From Druceiella hillmani (Eukaryota; Arthropoda; Insecta; Lepidoptera; Hepialidae), in assembly GCA_039881145.1 (NCBI GenBank), contig JAYKKI010000077.1:207001-271000 (forward strand): a DNA stretch of 64,000 nt, in the 5' to 3' direction. The position numbers and the translations under genes were made by a program. The notes beneath the pieces were generated by a model. It worked only from the letters and a program-made list of their open reading frames with translations, was not told the origin of the DNA and ran no database searches. This document shows positions 1-11,503 of the stretch, one piece after another. The stretch's first letter is position 1, and each line of letters opens with the position of its first letter.

Positions 1-198
1 TAAAATCCTATATTAATTTATTCCTACTCGTTTACTATTGAAATCTGTTATAGTTTATATAGTTTCAAGAAAATTTTATTAATTAAAAAAACATTTTCAA
101 TAATTTATAGTGAGTCTTCGCTACGTCTGACAATGTTAATTCATCTGGGTGCTCATTAGCAGTCATTTTATGAAATTAAAACTTTTAATATTCCTATA

Positions 199-199
199 T

Positions 200-265
<66 letters not shown>
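199..265. repeat. (TA)n microsatellite
   Basis: Uninterrupted TA dinucleotide run of about 66 bp. The matching tracts at 17,145-17,203 and 24,862-25,005 differ in length and purity. Confidence 0.95.
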
Positions 266-267
<2 letters not shown>

Positions 268-1406
268 TTATACGTATATCCATTGTAAATTGATACCAGA
301 TAATATGTAAGAAACGTGTGACGATAACAAAGTATTTTATAGGTCGAATACTTTTTAATGTGTGAAACTTATCTATGTAACCCAATTATGTTTAAACCCA
401 AATTCGCAAAATACACGGTTATGTAAATCATCACAAACTCATTTTCATTTATAATATTCCTTCCCTAAATTTGTGTAATGTTAAAGTGTAGAATAAAATT
501 ATGACTAGGGAGATTTGTACAGAAAACTAAATGAATATACAAAAATTAATATTTAAAGAATATATGTGTACATGTTCTTTGATAGAAGATATCATCTACG
601 AAATGTTATTTAGTTACGCTTGTATAATTCCCTTCTTTTATTTTGCTTATTCCCATATTAATTTATTCTCATTATGAAAAAAAAATTCAATTCATCCAGT
701 GAACCATTGTTTGAAAAATATTATCTTTCAATATAAAATTGCGGTTACATTTGCTAATTTTGGTGATTAAACTCTGAGTGTGAAACTGTACTTTTATCAA
801 TTTACTTGAATATTGAATGCAACATTTTTAAATACAGTGGAATTTCTCCAGTAAACAAGAGTAATTTCTCCAGTCAACCACGGCCAAGGAATGAAATTAA
901 TTAGTTCCGAGGGGGGTCCAAAAATATAATTATTAAAATGTTTCCAAAAAACGTTTTGTAAACCAAAGAAAAAAAATTAATAGAAGAAAAATTTACTAAT
1001 AAAGATAAGGACTTAACTTGACATGCCGGTAGGAAAGAGGAAAATAATAAGCCATGAGGGAAAATGGTGCTGGTTAAATCAGAAAACATAATTTTCTCAG
1101 TCGATATTTGAAAGTGTAGATGGACGGTGAATTTCTGATGTTGAGGACCAATTAATTTCATAACTTAGAATATATGAAATATATGAACAATAATGAAATA
1201 TCCAAAGAAGGACGAAAATGTCCAGTCCATGTTAACCATTTGCCCATTCACCATTAACTTATTATAATATGAATCTAATATTATTTTTTGGTCATAATGT
1301 ATTCGACTAACAATTTTTGGAATAGACTGAATAGGAAATTTGCTTTGCTCTAAAATTGAATGGTAAAGTAACCAACAAATGAATTCTGGATATAAATATA
1401 AGCGCT

Positions 1407-1546
1407 CGTGCACGCACGCATGCACGTAGTTACCTGCGCAGGCGCGCATGCACGGCAGTCCCCAGGCACGCACGCAGGCGCGATCACACGCATGCACGCA
1501 CGACCGCACGCATGCACGCATGCATGCACGGACGACGCACACAAAA
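1407..1546. repeat. GC-rich GCACGCATGCACG minisatellite, copy 1
   Basis: About 140 bp of imperfect tandem GCACGCACGCATGCACG-type units, largely alternating purine and pyrimidine and strikingly GC-rich against the AT-rich surroundings. Because the array lacks stops it creates artificial Cys/Arg/Ala/His-rich reading frames. The same array recurs at 18,346-18,485 and, inverted, at 23,580-23,720. Confidence 0.9.
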
Positions 1547-2583
1547 AATTTAAATTTACGAGTAACTAGAAATTTATTCTGTGGCATGTTACTTGTGTTA
1601 TTTCGATAATTTAGTTTATATTTTTACTTGCACTTAATTTCTTATCTAGCAATTTTTACTTAACAATACCTTGGTTGCGTTACCTATTCACTTTAATGAT
1701 TTCTTACTTATGTCAAGATAAGTCAAATTAGTTCAAACTACACGAGTTTAATCGTCGTCACTAAGGAGTTCCTGTCCTTACATTCCTACTCCATCGTCAT
1801 CCTCTAACTACCACGAGTAATGAAATCTTCTGAGATAAATAAAGAGGAACCAAAGTCGATGAGCCACTATTTGTGAACAAAATACTTGTTTCGTGTGTAT
1901 TCGTCATAAGAAAGATCTTCTCACCACTTTTTGACTCCACCTTTACACGGAAAAATTAATTAGTCATGAAAAGTCAAAGGCGCCAAAGTTTTGTGAATAT
2001 ACTTTTTACTTGAGGAGATCTCTCACCGGCTTTCAGTAACATCATAAAACTTTGACTACCATTTGCGACTGAATAACTTAAAAAAACCCAAAATGAATTC
2101 AAACCAGATACCAATTTTTTCGAGAAAACCGTGTGCTCTCAGTTATAAAAAATAGAATTTTCATAAAGAATACATAAGGAAAATTTTCATTCGTTTTAAC
2201 GCAGCGAATAATACTTACTCCTTGGCTTGTTGGTATAAGCTGCCCAACTATCATTAATCAAAAATACATATTAGTTATTGTGAAGGTAGCATCTGTTAGT
2301 AATAATTATGTCTAGGTAGGAGGTAACAAAATTCGTAAATTATGTCAATTAGTGGTTGCGCGTATATGAAACAAACTGAACTGAAAATCATAACACAAGG
2401 TGGACTACAATCCTATTTGATTATCCAAACTATATTCGAACGCTTATTAAACAAGGCATGTCTCTTACGAAGGCGTTGGTTTTATATTGAAAAATAAAAA
2501 TTTTATTTATTTTCAATGTTATAACGTGTTGTTTGGCTAACCTTAATTTCTAATTTTATTCCGAACGACCTCATTGTGTGCAG

Positions 2584-3016
2584 AATGTGGCAGTGCAAAT
2601 TGCAGAAAAATATTACACTGTAAATTATCCAACACTGGTAATTGGTAAGATACTAAACAGCATTAGTTTCTTGTAGTATATTAGTCAACACTAGACTGGT
2701 TGCTTTTTATTCATAGATGTGAACGAAAACGGAAAATTGTCGAGTTTGCTCTATCGTAAGAATATCCTTCATCGGGTCACGCAGTATTTAATTTACGTTG
2801 ATTGTATTGGAGAATTCAAATATATTATGGATAAAATTAAATCTAAATTCGTATATGCAAACCAAGGAAAATTTATAGTGTTTTGCAATAATAATGAAAA
2901 TAATGGAAAAAAATACAATGCAACGAATTTGTTTGCCTTTTGCTGGTAATACCATATAACAAATGTAATTTTTTTGCATCAGGATCAAGTTGATGGAGTA
3001 AAGTTGTCAACATATT
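2584..3016 (+). pseudogene. Truncated 5' fragment of divergent ionotropic receptor (Ir) pseudogene
   Basis: Exon-like piece 2,584-2,644 reads NVAVQIAEKYYTVNYPTLVI and is followed by a GTAAGA donor. The next exon starts at 2,717 after an AG acceptor and continues in phase 1 (DVNENGKLSSLLYRK...). Reading passes through an in-frame TAA at 2,947-2,949 and resumes with YHITNVIFLHQ...GVKLSTY, the usual divergent-Ir block just before the ligand-binding domain. The copy stops at the rearrangement breakpoint at 3,016, so ligand-binding and channel domains are missing. It equals 19,523-19,955 of the longer copy. It cannot encode a receptor. Confidence 0.75.
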
Positions 3017-3119
3017 ATTTGAAAAGTTAGAGGAGCAGAGGTCACATTTTTTAATATTTTAAAAGCTCATCCAGCTATTGACTTAAGTAAAAAAGTTATT
3101 TTGGAACATCTGTACAAAT

Positions 3120-3406
3120 CACAAGTAAATGAATCTACGTGATGTAGTATTATATCTACTTACCCTAAGTTCTTTACCACGACCTTAGTTTCGTTGTATT
3201 ACAGCATCGTCAGGTGGGATATTAGCAAAGATTCTTGGCTTATTATAGGAATTCCTTGCTAATAACTCACCTCCAAGATGTTGTAATACAGCGAAACCTA
3301 AGTTGTGGTAAAGAACTTAAAAAAAGTAGAAATAATATTATGTCACGTAGTTTCATTTAATTGTGAATAATGCATTTCTATAAAATTAACGACAAACATA
3401 TTCAAT
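3120..3406 (-). mobile_element. Asymmetric foldback element, copy 1 (left arm)
   Basis: Begins CACAAGTAAATGAATCTACG and folds back to CACGTAGTTTCATTTAATTGTG, giving a palindrome of about 240 bp. An extra tail of about 45 bp follows, ending in ATATTCAAT. It is flanked by 12-bp direct repeats ATCTGTACAAAT (3,108-3,119) and ATCTGTACAATT (3,407-3,418), 11 of 12 matching. The orthologous insertion in the right arm is 41,114-41,401. The arms are less perfect than in the other copies, so it is an older insertion that predates the inverted duplication. There is no coding capacity; it is non-autonomous. Confidence 0.85.
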
Positions 3407-4882
3407 ATCTGTACAATTTTTAAGACCTATTTAAACAATATTCCACACAGCTATGTGCACTGAATTTTTTCATCGCTCAGTTACGTGTATGTAGTGCCAT
3501 CCTTAATAGCGTACGATGTTGAACACAAGCCTGTCATAGATCTACGTCTATGTCTTCTGGTACATGGTCGCCAGAAGACGCAGCGTTATATTTAATATTG
3601 AATAAATTATACTTAAATGGAACTATGTACATTTAGAATCACGCTGTCTCAAATTTAACACAACACATTTAAAACGCATTTAATTTTTTTTTAATACACT
3701 GAAAAATTATGGGACATTTTTCTCAAAAGGATTTAACGCCATTAAATATCTACATCGACTTGAAATATAAAAGTTATGTAGTTTAGATCCAATGAGGCTA
3801 CGGCAGATTTAAGGACGGTGGCACTACAATAGTTTTGTTTTCATCTTCGCTACGGATCAATAAAAGAAACCCAATAAAGTAAATAACAATAGATGTATAA
3901 CCAGGTGATTAGTCAATACAGACACTCATTGATTCCTATAATTATTATCTATTACTGTACTGTATCAAGTGCATTTGTTATATTTCAAATGAATACCTTA
4001 AAATTGTTGTGTATATATAATTTTGGTGCGATCTTCTGCTGCGTAATTAAAAGCAACTATAGGGCAAATGTTTACTTTACAAATGATTTTAAATATACTA
4101 TTTACTATTTGCTTATATGAGATCAAGTAAAACGGAAGAAGTTCTTGTACATATTGATTCTTTTTGATATTAAGTAAAGGAAGAAACGTGGGATAATTAT
4201 TTTTCATCATAAAAGTAATCAAGGAGGCATGTTGCTTGAACCTGGATGTTTTTCTTCTTTTCTTCTTTTTCAGAGATTCATTTTTTGTTTTTGTTAATTA
4301 CCATTTAAATTCTTCCTGTTAAACTTTTTTTTTTATCTGGCTTTTTTTAAGAAAATTAATTTTGCAGAAAATTATTCATCAGTTCTTTCTAACTTTTTGT
4401 GTAACATTTTTTAAATACTTTATTTGATTATACCTGAGGAAAAAACAAAATCACGTGACATTTATCGGATTACTTACAGAGAATTTTATATGCATCTTAT
4501 GGGTAACGAGCGTTGTCTGGCTTACCACGTACTTTGCATCTTTGCACTTTTTTTCTTAGATTGAAAATTTTTCAAGCCTAACATGTAGTAAGAGATTTAT
4601 AAAAACTAAATACTGAGTCGGAACGTTTGGAAATCGTACTTTTACGATTGTAAAAAAATTTATGCGCACAAAAAATTACAGTACATGTGAGAGAAATAAA
4701 ATTACTTTGACAATCTAAATCTTAGTAAGGGCTATTCGTTGGTACATAGTAAGGGTTAAAACGGCAGAGAAAGAGAGAAAGAGAGGGAGGGAGCGAGTTT
4801 TTTAATGCTATTTGAATACTACACAATAAAAAAATCTATATTTACATACACACACATATATATATTTATTTATATATATATA

Positions 4883-4918
<36 letters not shown>

Positions 4919-6289
4919 TCAAAATCGACATAAATATGTAATAAAATCTTCTAATAAATATACATGGACAATTATCAATTAAAAATAGCCACGATACCGC
5001 CACTAGAACCCGGCTAAATGCGACGGAAAGAAGTCGAGATATCCTGCTCCTGTTGCAAATTATATTTAAGACAAATATATGCGCAGGTTTATTGTGGATG
5101 TTTTGACAAACCAAATACATATGTTGCTAGTTAGTACTACTTTTGACACACATAACAAACAAAAAGCTAATAATGAGCGCAATTTTAGTTTATCTTTGCC
5201 ATGTGTTCACTTCTTATATTTTTCTGTCGGATTCATGTATCTCTCTCGGTCGTTAGCTAAGTACCCATTTTTCGTTCTTTTTCTCAAAGATTCGTCACCT
5301 TCAGACGTTACACCTAAACATTGCATAAAAACTTCAACCTTGACATTTTGCACACGAAATCCGACCTTGACACTTTATACATTGCGTCTGAAGAAGTTTC
5401 ACTTCAAAAATATTAGATTAAGTGAAAATCTCCTTTTGCCTTCATTTTTGTCAAATAATCTTATAACAGGGTGAGCGACAATTTTACTTCTAAAATAATT
5501 AAACTTATCGAAATACAGTTTTCTTAAAATCATTAATAAATAAATGTCTCTCTCATTTATTTCCGCCTTTTAATTTTAACAAATTAAATACAAATTTGTT
5601 TTGAAGTGAAATAATTTTTACTATTTTATCCATTAATTTAAAGTATGAATTTTAAATCAGAATAAGAAATTCTATTGCACAGATTTATTTAATTATAATT
5701 TGAACATTGTAAAATATTAATTATCTCCCGGCTGTCTGCGAACAAGGTCGCGCAATTTGTAGCGGTTGCAAAAGAGAGTTTTGTAATTGTTCATCCAAAA
5801 CTAGCAATTACACAACTCTCTTCTAACGCTAATTACTTCTTAAGCTTAATTCTTTTCACATTTAAATTTTTTACGACTATTTTCATTTATAACGCGAATG
5901 CAAATATTTTATATTTCAAATATATTTTCATTTTAAACATGTAATTAATTGTGAATAATAAGTACTGATTTTGTATTCACAGCATGGTAAAGACATGATC
6001 TAAAATTTAATGTGAAAGAAATGACTTACATAAACAGCGAAACGATTGTGCTTGGTGCATTAAACCAAGTTACAATCACTTGCAACCAACTCACATTATT
6101 ATCTGCATCTTAGATGGTATATGCGGAATCCATTTTTATGGTTCCGGTGTCAAACTATAGACCCTTATGGTTTCGCCAAGTCCGTCTACTATCAGTATGT
6201 GTGTCATAGACGTTTTACTTGGAGAATATAAGTGATATAAAGCTAAAATTTGCAACGTTTATATATTTATATATATATATATATATATG
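3407..6289. other. Non-coding stretch of left arm
   Basis: AT-rich sequence with no supported gene. It holds a (TA)n/(CA)n tract (about 4,850-4,916), a GA-rich run near 4,765-4,795 and a short inverted repeat at 5,772-5,826 (AGAGAGTTTTGTAATTG against CAATTACACAACTCTCT). A 131-codon open frame at 5,079-5,474 is rejected because differences between the arms are almost all amino-acid changing. Relative to the right arm, about 80 bp are missing near 3,540. Confidence 0.6.
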
Positions 6290-6770
6290 TACCGTAATAA
6301 CTATTTGAGTCAGTTTATGTTTGAATACAATTGAAACGGATGAAGTCATTTCCAGGAGTATTAATGCGAATCTTTCTCAATTTGTTACTTTTTCACGCTT
6401 CAATAGAAACGAAGTAAAGCTCGTTTCTTTAGAACCCCATCATATACAGCAAGCTCGTACTTATTACGATGAATATAATGGAGAGCAAGGTATTTGTGAA
6501 GTCGAGGTATATTCAGAACTAAATTATAATGCACATTAGAGGTAATCATTTAGTCCCACTAAGAGGTTACATTAAGTCTAGGCATACATCTGGACGTGAA
6601 TATTTCACATATACAAGTATATTGTATGAAGCACAATCTTCGAGTCAAAGTGAATAAATTAACGCTATTCTAAGCTATTAGTGTATTTTTTTTACAGGAA
6701 ATCGTACTGTCGGTTGCTGTGCTCATGTCATGACTATTACCATATGTATTTGAGTTGGACAAAATATTAA
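6290..6770 (+). pseudogene. 3' remnant of DDE/SWIM-type transposase (left arm)
   Basis: The C-terminal part of an insect DDE transposase family can be followed in two frames. One gives MNTIETDEVISRSINANLSQ and then the EPHHIQQARTYYDEYNGEQ block. After a 1-base shift the other gives LVPLRGYIKSRHTSGREYFTYTSI and, past two stops, NRTVGCCAHVMTI, the Cys-Cys-x-His SWIM-like tail of the family. The catalytic N-terminal two thirds are absent: a deletion of about 1 kb relative to 37,238-38,225 removed them and left a (TA)n junction. It is a dead element. Confidence 0.75.
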
Positions 6771-8210
6771 GTCGATATTCACCAATAAATGGTTAAATAA
6801 AAAAGTAAACAGAAATGAAATTCACGTTTTTTTTTCAATTTAGCGTTATTCTTGTCATTCAAAAGTAGCCATGAATATCTTATGATTTGTTATGTTTATT
6901 ACACTTCCTCTTATTGAAAAGAAGTATATTTCTATACTGAATATATCGATTAGCTAAATAATAAATAACAAGAAATATTTTATTTCTATATGGGTTTATT
7001 TTTCAATGATTTTGTATATATACCCACATAAAATAATGAAGTAGTTTTTATAGATGTAGCTTTAAATTATACATTCATATAGGTAAATAATTTTATAGAA
7101 TCTACAAGACTTTTTTTATACAGCTAATCTAAAAAAGTAGTGAGCCATGTAAAGGTTTATATTTCTGAAATTGGGACAATACCCTTTTGTTTCTGGCAAT
7201 ATTACTGGTAGACAAGCTGTCATACTGTTACTAACACCCGTGTATGCAGTGTCGATTTTGAGTGTTTTTTTGTCGTCCACTGTGAAAAGTACGTAAGATG
7301 TTAAAGATAATCGCGATTTACTCGAACTCAAAAGTCTTTAGAAAAATTATTATAAACTGTTGATTCTTGAGATATATTAATTCAAAATATGTGGAGGGCA
7401 AATGTATCTTAAGAATTATCATGACAATACATATGTATTATATGTGCGTACCCATTTGCATATATATGTATATATAAAATGCAACGTCTCTTCGCTTATA
7501 TTGAGTATAATTAATTAAGGTATAAACTCAGATTAATCAGCTATATTAATGCTTGACTTATGTCCTTGATCACCGATAGACACAAAGAATTATAAGCAGC
7601 ATCACAATGGCAGCAACTCTGTAGGTGTGGGGAAAAATTGGATGGGGCGTGCTGCGCGACGTGGAGAAGAAGTAAATGGGTAGAGTGACATGTATCGGTA
7701 AAACACGTACACATTTCATATAGTTATCATAGGTATCATGCTATATCTTGATATTTCCTCGAAGTTGTGATTTGAGATTAGCACAATTGATGGATTTGCG
7801 AAATCGGTTCGAGATCAAAATGTCATTATAAATAACTTTTTAATATATATTCAGCAAGATTTTGTTACTTTCACTTCAACTCTTTATTAACTGCACTATT
7901 TTTATCATTCTTCATATTTCTTACTAACAGACTGATTAATGGTAGATATGGCCTTTATAACTAGATATTATTAAAATTAGTTCAAACAAAATCGATTATG
8001 TATTCTTTTTCTCTTTTACGCATTTGACGTTGTGAAGTATTTTATTGAGAACCACTAAAATATAGTCGTCCTTCGGTACGAATGAACTGGAACAAATTGA
8101 TGAATGATCCTTCATAAATGCAATTTCTTTGTATTAATTTATTAACCATCGGTTTTACTTGATTAATTCAATTTTAGTCTATAATATTTAAACTTTATAT
8201 TTCATCCCAG
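6771..8210. other. Non-coding stretch of left arm
   Basis: No supported gene. A relatively GC-rich patch at about 7,615-7,690 resembles a decayed repeat. The Gr exon 1 expected just upstream of 8,211 is missing: the match to the right arm stops at 8,158 and resumes at 8,177 after 18 bp of unrelated filler, replacing 34,255-35,150 of the other arm. Confidence 0.6.
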
Positions 8211-9068
8211 GTATTTCTACATTTCTTTCTGACGTTTTACAAGATATTACTGAGCCTTGAAAGAGTTTTGGGGCATATCAAATTTAAAGTGAGTTAGAAG
8301 AAATAATATTCTTTTCTTTCAAAAACATCAACTAATCTCTCGAACTTTTTTTGTAATAATTTTAATTGGCAGACATGGTGTGTATATAAATATATTGGTT
8401 TAGTCAATAATTTTTGTTAATTTTTGGCCGAGACCCTATTTTTAAATTCATACGTCAAGGAAAAATTTTATTTTTGCAGAACTATGACAATTTCATCGCA
8501 TTTGGACTAGTGCGCATTTTTCACTACGTGATGTCGACGATCGCAATATGCATTACAGGCGAGAAACTATACACAGAAGTAGAAAAAACGAAATCATATT
8601 TGGTGGAGTTTGTAATCGGTGGTAAACTTTGTATTTATTACAAACGATTCTATTATAATTTCTATATCGTATGTATCAAACATATTAGATTTACGATGAT
8701 ATGCATTTGTGTAACATGAGGGTGTACTTTATCATATATTACGATGTTCAACATACGTTTCATTAACAAATGTTTAATGGTCTGTAATTAACGGGTTGTT
8801 CGCTTAGCATACAAATTAAAATCAAGGCAAATTAAATTTCCCTTTTTTCACCATCCACATACACAGAAAAGTATAGGCTATTTATTTATTTGCAGCCGCT
8901 GAAAGTAAAAGAGAGCTGAAATTAGTATGAGATCTGCTAAATTGGAACAAGACAGGTCAACTTACCGTATTCCACATGTTCAACATTCGCATGCATCTGC
9001 TATTAACTTTCCTGGGCTTAACAGCGACATATATTATCGTCGTGATTCAGTTTGCTAATTTGGATTGA
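8211..9068 (+). pseudogene. Gustatory receptor pseudogene lacking exon 1 (left arm)
   Basis: Counterpart of the intact right-arm Gr at 33,082-35,073. Exon 2 is 8,211-8,288 (26 codons, VFLHFFLTFYKILL...). Exon 3 is 8,480-8,618 (NYDNFIAFGLVRIF...CITGEKLYTEVEKTKSYL). Exon 4 is 8,896-9,068, ending in the family signature TYIIVVIQF before the stop. All splice sites are retained. Exon 1, which would encode the N-terminus and first membrane segments, has been removed by an 896-bp deletion. Codon 11 of exon 4 is TGA (8,928-8,930) where the other arm has CGA (Arg), a CpG-type transition. Intron 3 is 277 nt here and 558 nt in the other arm, the difference being a foldback insertion there. Confidence 0.9.
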
Positions 9069-11469
9069 ATGTTGTTTGTAACTATTTTATTATGCTTAAT
9101 TAATTTATTTTTAACTTTCTCAAATTAATTTTTTTTTACTTGGTATACAGATAAGGTTTTGTAAAACTTTATTTCTTTGAAATTATTTATTTTTGATGTA
9201 CTTGAGAATATAATCTTAAAATTCTACAAAATGTTCGGTGTTACTTTTATTGGATTTGAGTAATAAGCGGTTACTTCTAAATTATATTTTCACGTTTAGG
9301 TTGTAACTTACGAGTCAGTTATAACGGACCTATTGATTATTCAATTATACACATACGTTTCAATGCAGAATTTTCATAACATTTCTGAAAATAAATGTCG
9401 AACGTTAAAAATTTCAAAGTGTTACCAGGTCCAATATTTTAATAAAATTAAGTGTAATTATGACGAACACGCCGCCAGAGGAAGAAGGTACGTTATTTAC
9501 AGAAATAGTAAAAGTTAACGTTGATTGTTAGGAATAAGTTATGTTTAAGCAAAAAAAAAACAATGTTATGTACATTTTTTATATTTATTTTTATTTAAAT
9601 CGTAAAGATTCAGGAGTGAATTTTAATTTGGAAAAACTAACACTATTTATAATTGAAGATAGTCTTGGTATTATACCTAAGATTATTTTGGGTAGGCTGT
9701 TGTTGTTGGTAATATTGAAAAATTATATTAGAAATTAATTTCTCGACATTCGCTTGGAGAAACTATTTAAAGTAATTAATATATTCACTTTACCTTCACA
9801 ATATACTTTTGAAAATATTTAACATGTAAGGGAAAAAAAATGCTTAGTGTTGTCATTGCGACAACATTCTGATTGTCGCAATTACAACACTTGAAATAAA
9901 AATGAACTGGATATTCCTAATTTCAGACTCACAAAGGTTGGTAGTTCATTTATAGAGCAGAGTATAGGGTTCTATATTAAAATACCAGAAGATGTATTGA
10001 AATTATCAGAAAAAAATTTTAATGAAAATGGTAATACTCATTTTCTCAAAAAAACCTTTTGTAAATTTGATGATTATATAAACGACAAAAATGACTAGAG
10101 TTATCACTCTAACTTATCAAGAATACATAAATATAATTAATATAATTTCAATATTGTATGATAAAATGTTATATATGCATATTGTTTTTTTTCTGTTTAT
10201 TGTTTCGGTTTTTAGCATTTTATATGCTTTTAACAAAGGAACGCAATGTTTATGATGAAAAAAAACAAATTAAATTTAATTTAATTCAACATACTAATAT
10301 GGGGATATATAGGTATTATTCACATATTTCACAATATATACATATTGATATGTAAGTAGCTACTGCTTGTTCATTTACAAGTCGTCTGTCCAGGCGTTTG
10401 CTTAAAGAACTTGTTAAAAATTTGGTACAATTAAATTCAACTGAATTGCCACTAGTAGATTGTATAGAAGAACGTAGAAACATTCATGATTTCATCAAAA
10501 TCAATACGAAAGGCGATGAAAAACGACATGCCTGAAAGTTAAGCATAATTGGTTTTCAAACTTATATCCTGATAGTATAGTCTTATGAAATAATAAAATA
10601 TTTAAATTACAGTAGGTAAGTTAGCATACAATAAACAACTTTTTTAAAAGAAATAAGCACAGAATTAAATCGAGCCAGTTATGTAATTATGAGACAGGTT
10701 TAAATTTTTAACATGATTTACCAGATCGGATTTTTAACATTTGCCGCGGTTCATTGCGGCGGGTCGCTCTAAGTTTGAATTGAAACGTCGAGAAATAAAC
10801 TCATGAATTTTTCATGCTGAATGAAGCATGCCTCCTATTTTTAAAACTAAATTTATTGCAATGCACTCAACTTCTCTTGCCCAAGAATGATTGTTTAGCC
10901 TTTTATATTGAGTTTTCAATCTCTATATATGGTAAAATAATTATATATAGTCTGTTTTAACCTAGGAAAAAATAATTAAAAATGTTTCTTTTTTTATTAT
11001 GTTGGGGATTTTAAATTAAAATCTATCTTTTTTTCGTCTAATAAAAATATTTTTCTAACAAAAATACTACGGTCCTGAGGATGATGCCTGTTGTAATATT
11101 GCAAAATTGTTAGATATGATAGACTGCTCACAGGTTATGACGAATGCCGAAAAGTAACAAGAAGCGAACGGTAACCGGGATGATATGTTTATTTATTATT
11201 AATGTTTCAACGGCACTAAGAAGTTCGTAAAGTAGAACGAGTAATATTAAATTTCCAGGAAGAGTTTTCATCATGAAAATTACTTTTGAAAATATTTTAG
11301 CCTCTCGAAAAGATTTGCCTTTAGAGTAACATCGAAGAAAATTTTGGCGGCTGTGCGTCAGACTAAATCAAAGATATTTCTATAAATAACGTACCTTGTG
11401 GTTATAACGGATAATGATGTGGCCGGCCTTACCGTCCCGTCTTAAATTTAAACTCTGCATATATTTGTG

Positions 11470-11503
<34 letters not shown>

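Larger units (their letters stand above)
1..3016 (+). repeat. Direct copy of the 16,944-19,955 segment (repeat unit copy 1)
   Basis: This segment is the same, base for base apart from rare substitutions and a 4-bp length change in the (TA)n tract, as 16,944-19,955. The offset is 16,943 at its start and 16,939 after the tract. Single-base differences I saw are near 561 (a versus c) and near 1,658 (t versus c); at both, the inverted copy agrees with 16,944-19,955. The match already runs at base 1, so the repeat begins outside the window. It ends at 3,016, inside an Ir pseudogene, where the sequence switches to the outer end of the palindrome arm through a TATT(A) microhomology. Apart from the Ir exons, the (TA)n tract and the GC-rich minisatellite, I see no gene in 266-2,583. 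Confidence 0.95.

Noticed and set aside
194..385. Tyr-Ile repeat open frames at the TA tracts (also 17,139, 24,818-25,048 and 55,343-55,576)
   Set aside because: Translation of (TA)n microsatellites on either strand.
1165..1587. 140-codon Cys/Arg/Ala-rich open frame and overlapping 64-codon frame (also at 18,104-18,526 and 23,538-23,960)
   Set aside because: Low-complexity translation of the GC-rich minisatellite; identity among copies reflects recent duplication, not selection.
2946..2983. Possible 38-nt intron in the Ir fragment (GTAATACC...GCATCAG)
   Set aside because: Translation through it in frame gives YHITNVIFLHQ, which fits the family, and splicing would leave a stop in the next exon; the TAA is better read as a nonsense mutation.
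5079..5474. 131-codon open frame, with a 112-codon counterpart at 39,184-39,522
   Set aside because: About 14 differences between the arms are almost all replacements, no domain is recognised, and the C-terminus is not conserved; this is the pattern of non-coding DNA.
7116..7331. 71-codon minus-strand open frame
   Set aside because: The counterpart in the right arm is frame-shifted and contains stops; no domain.
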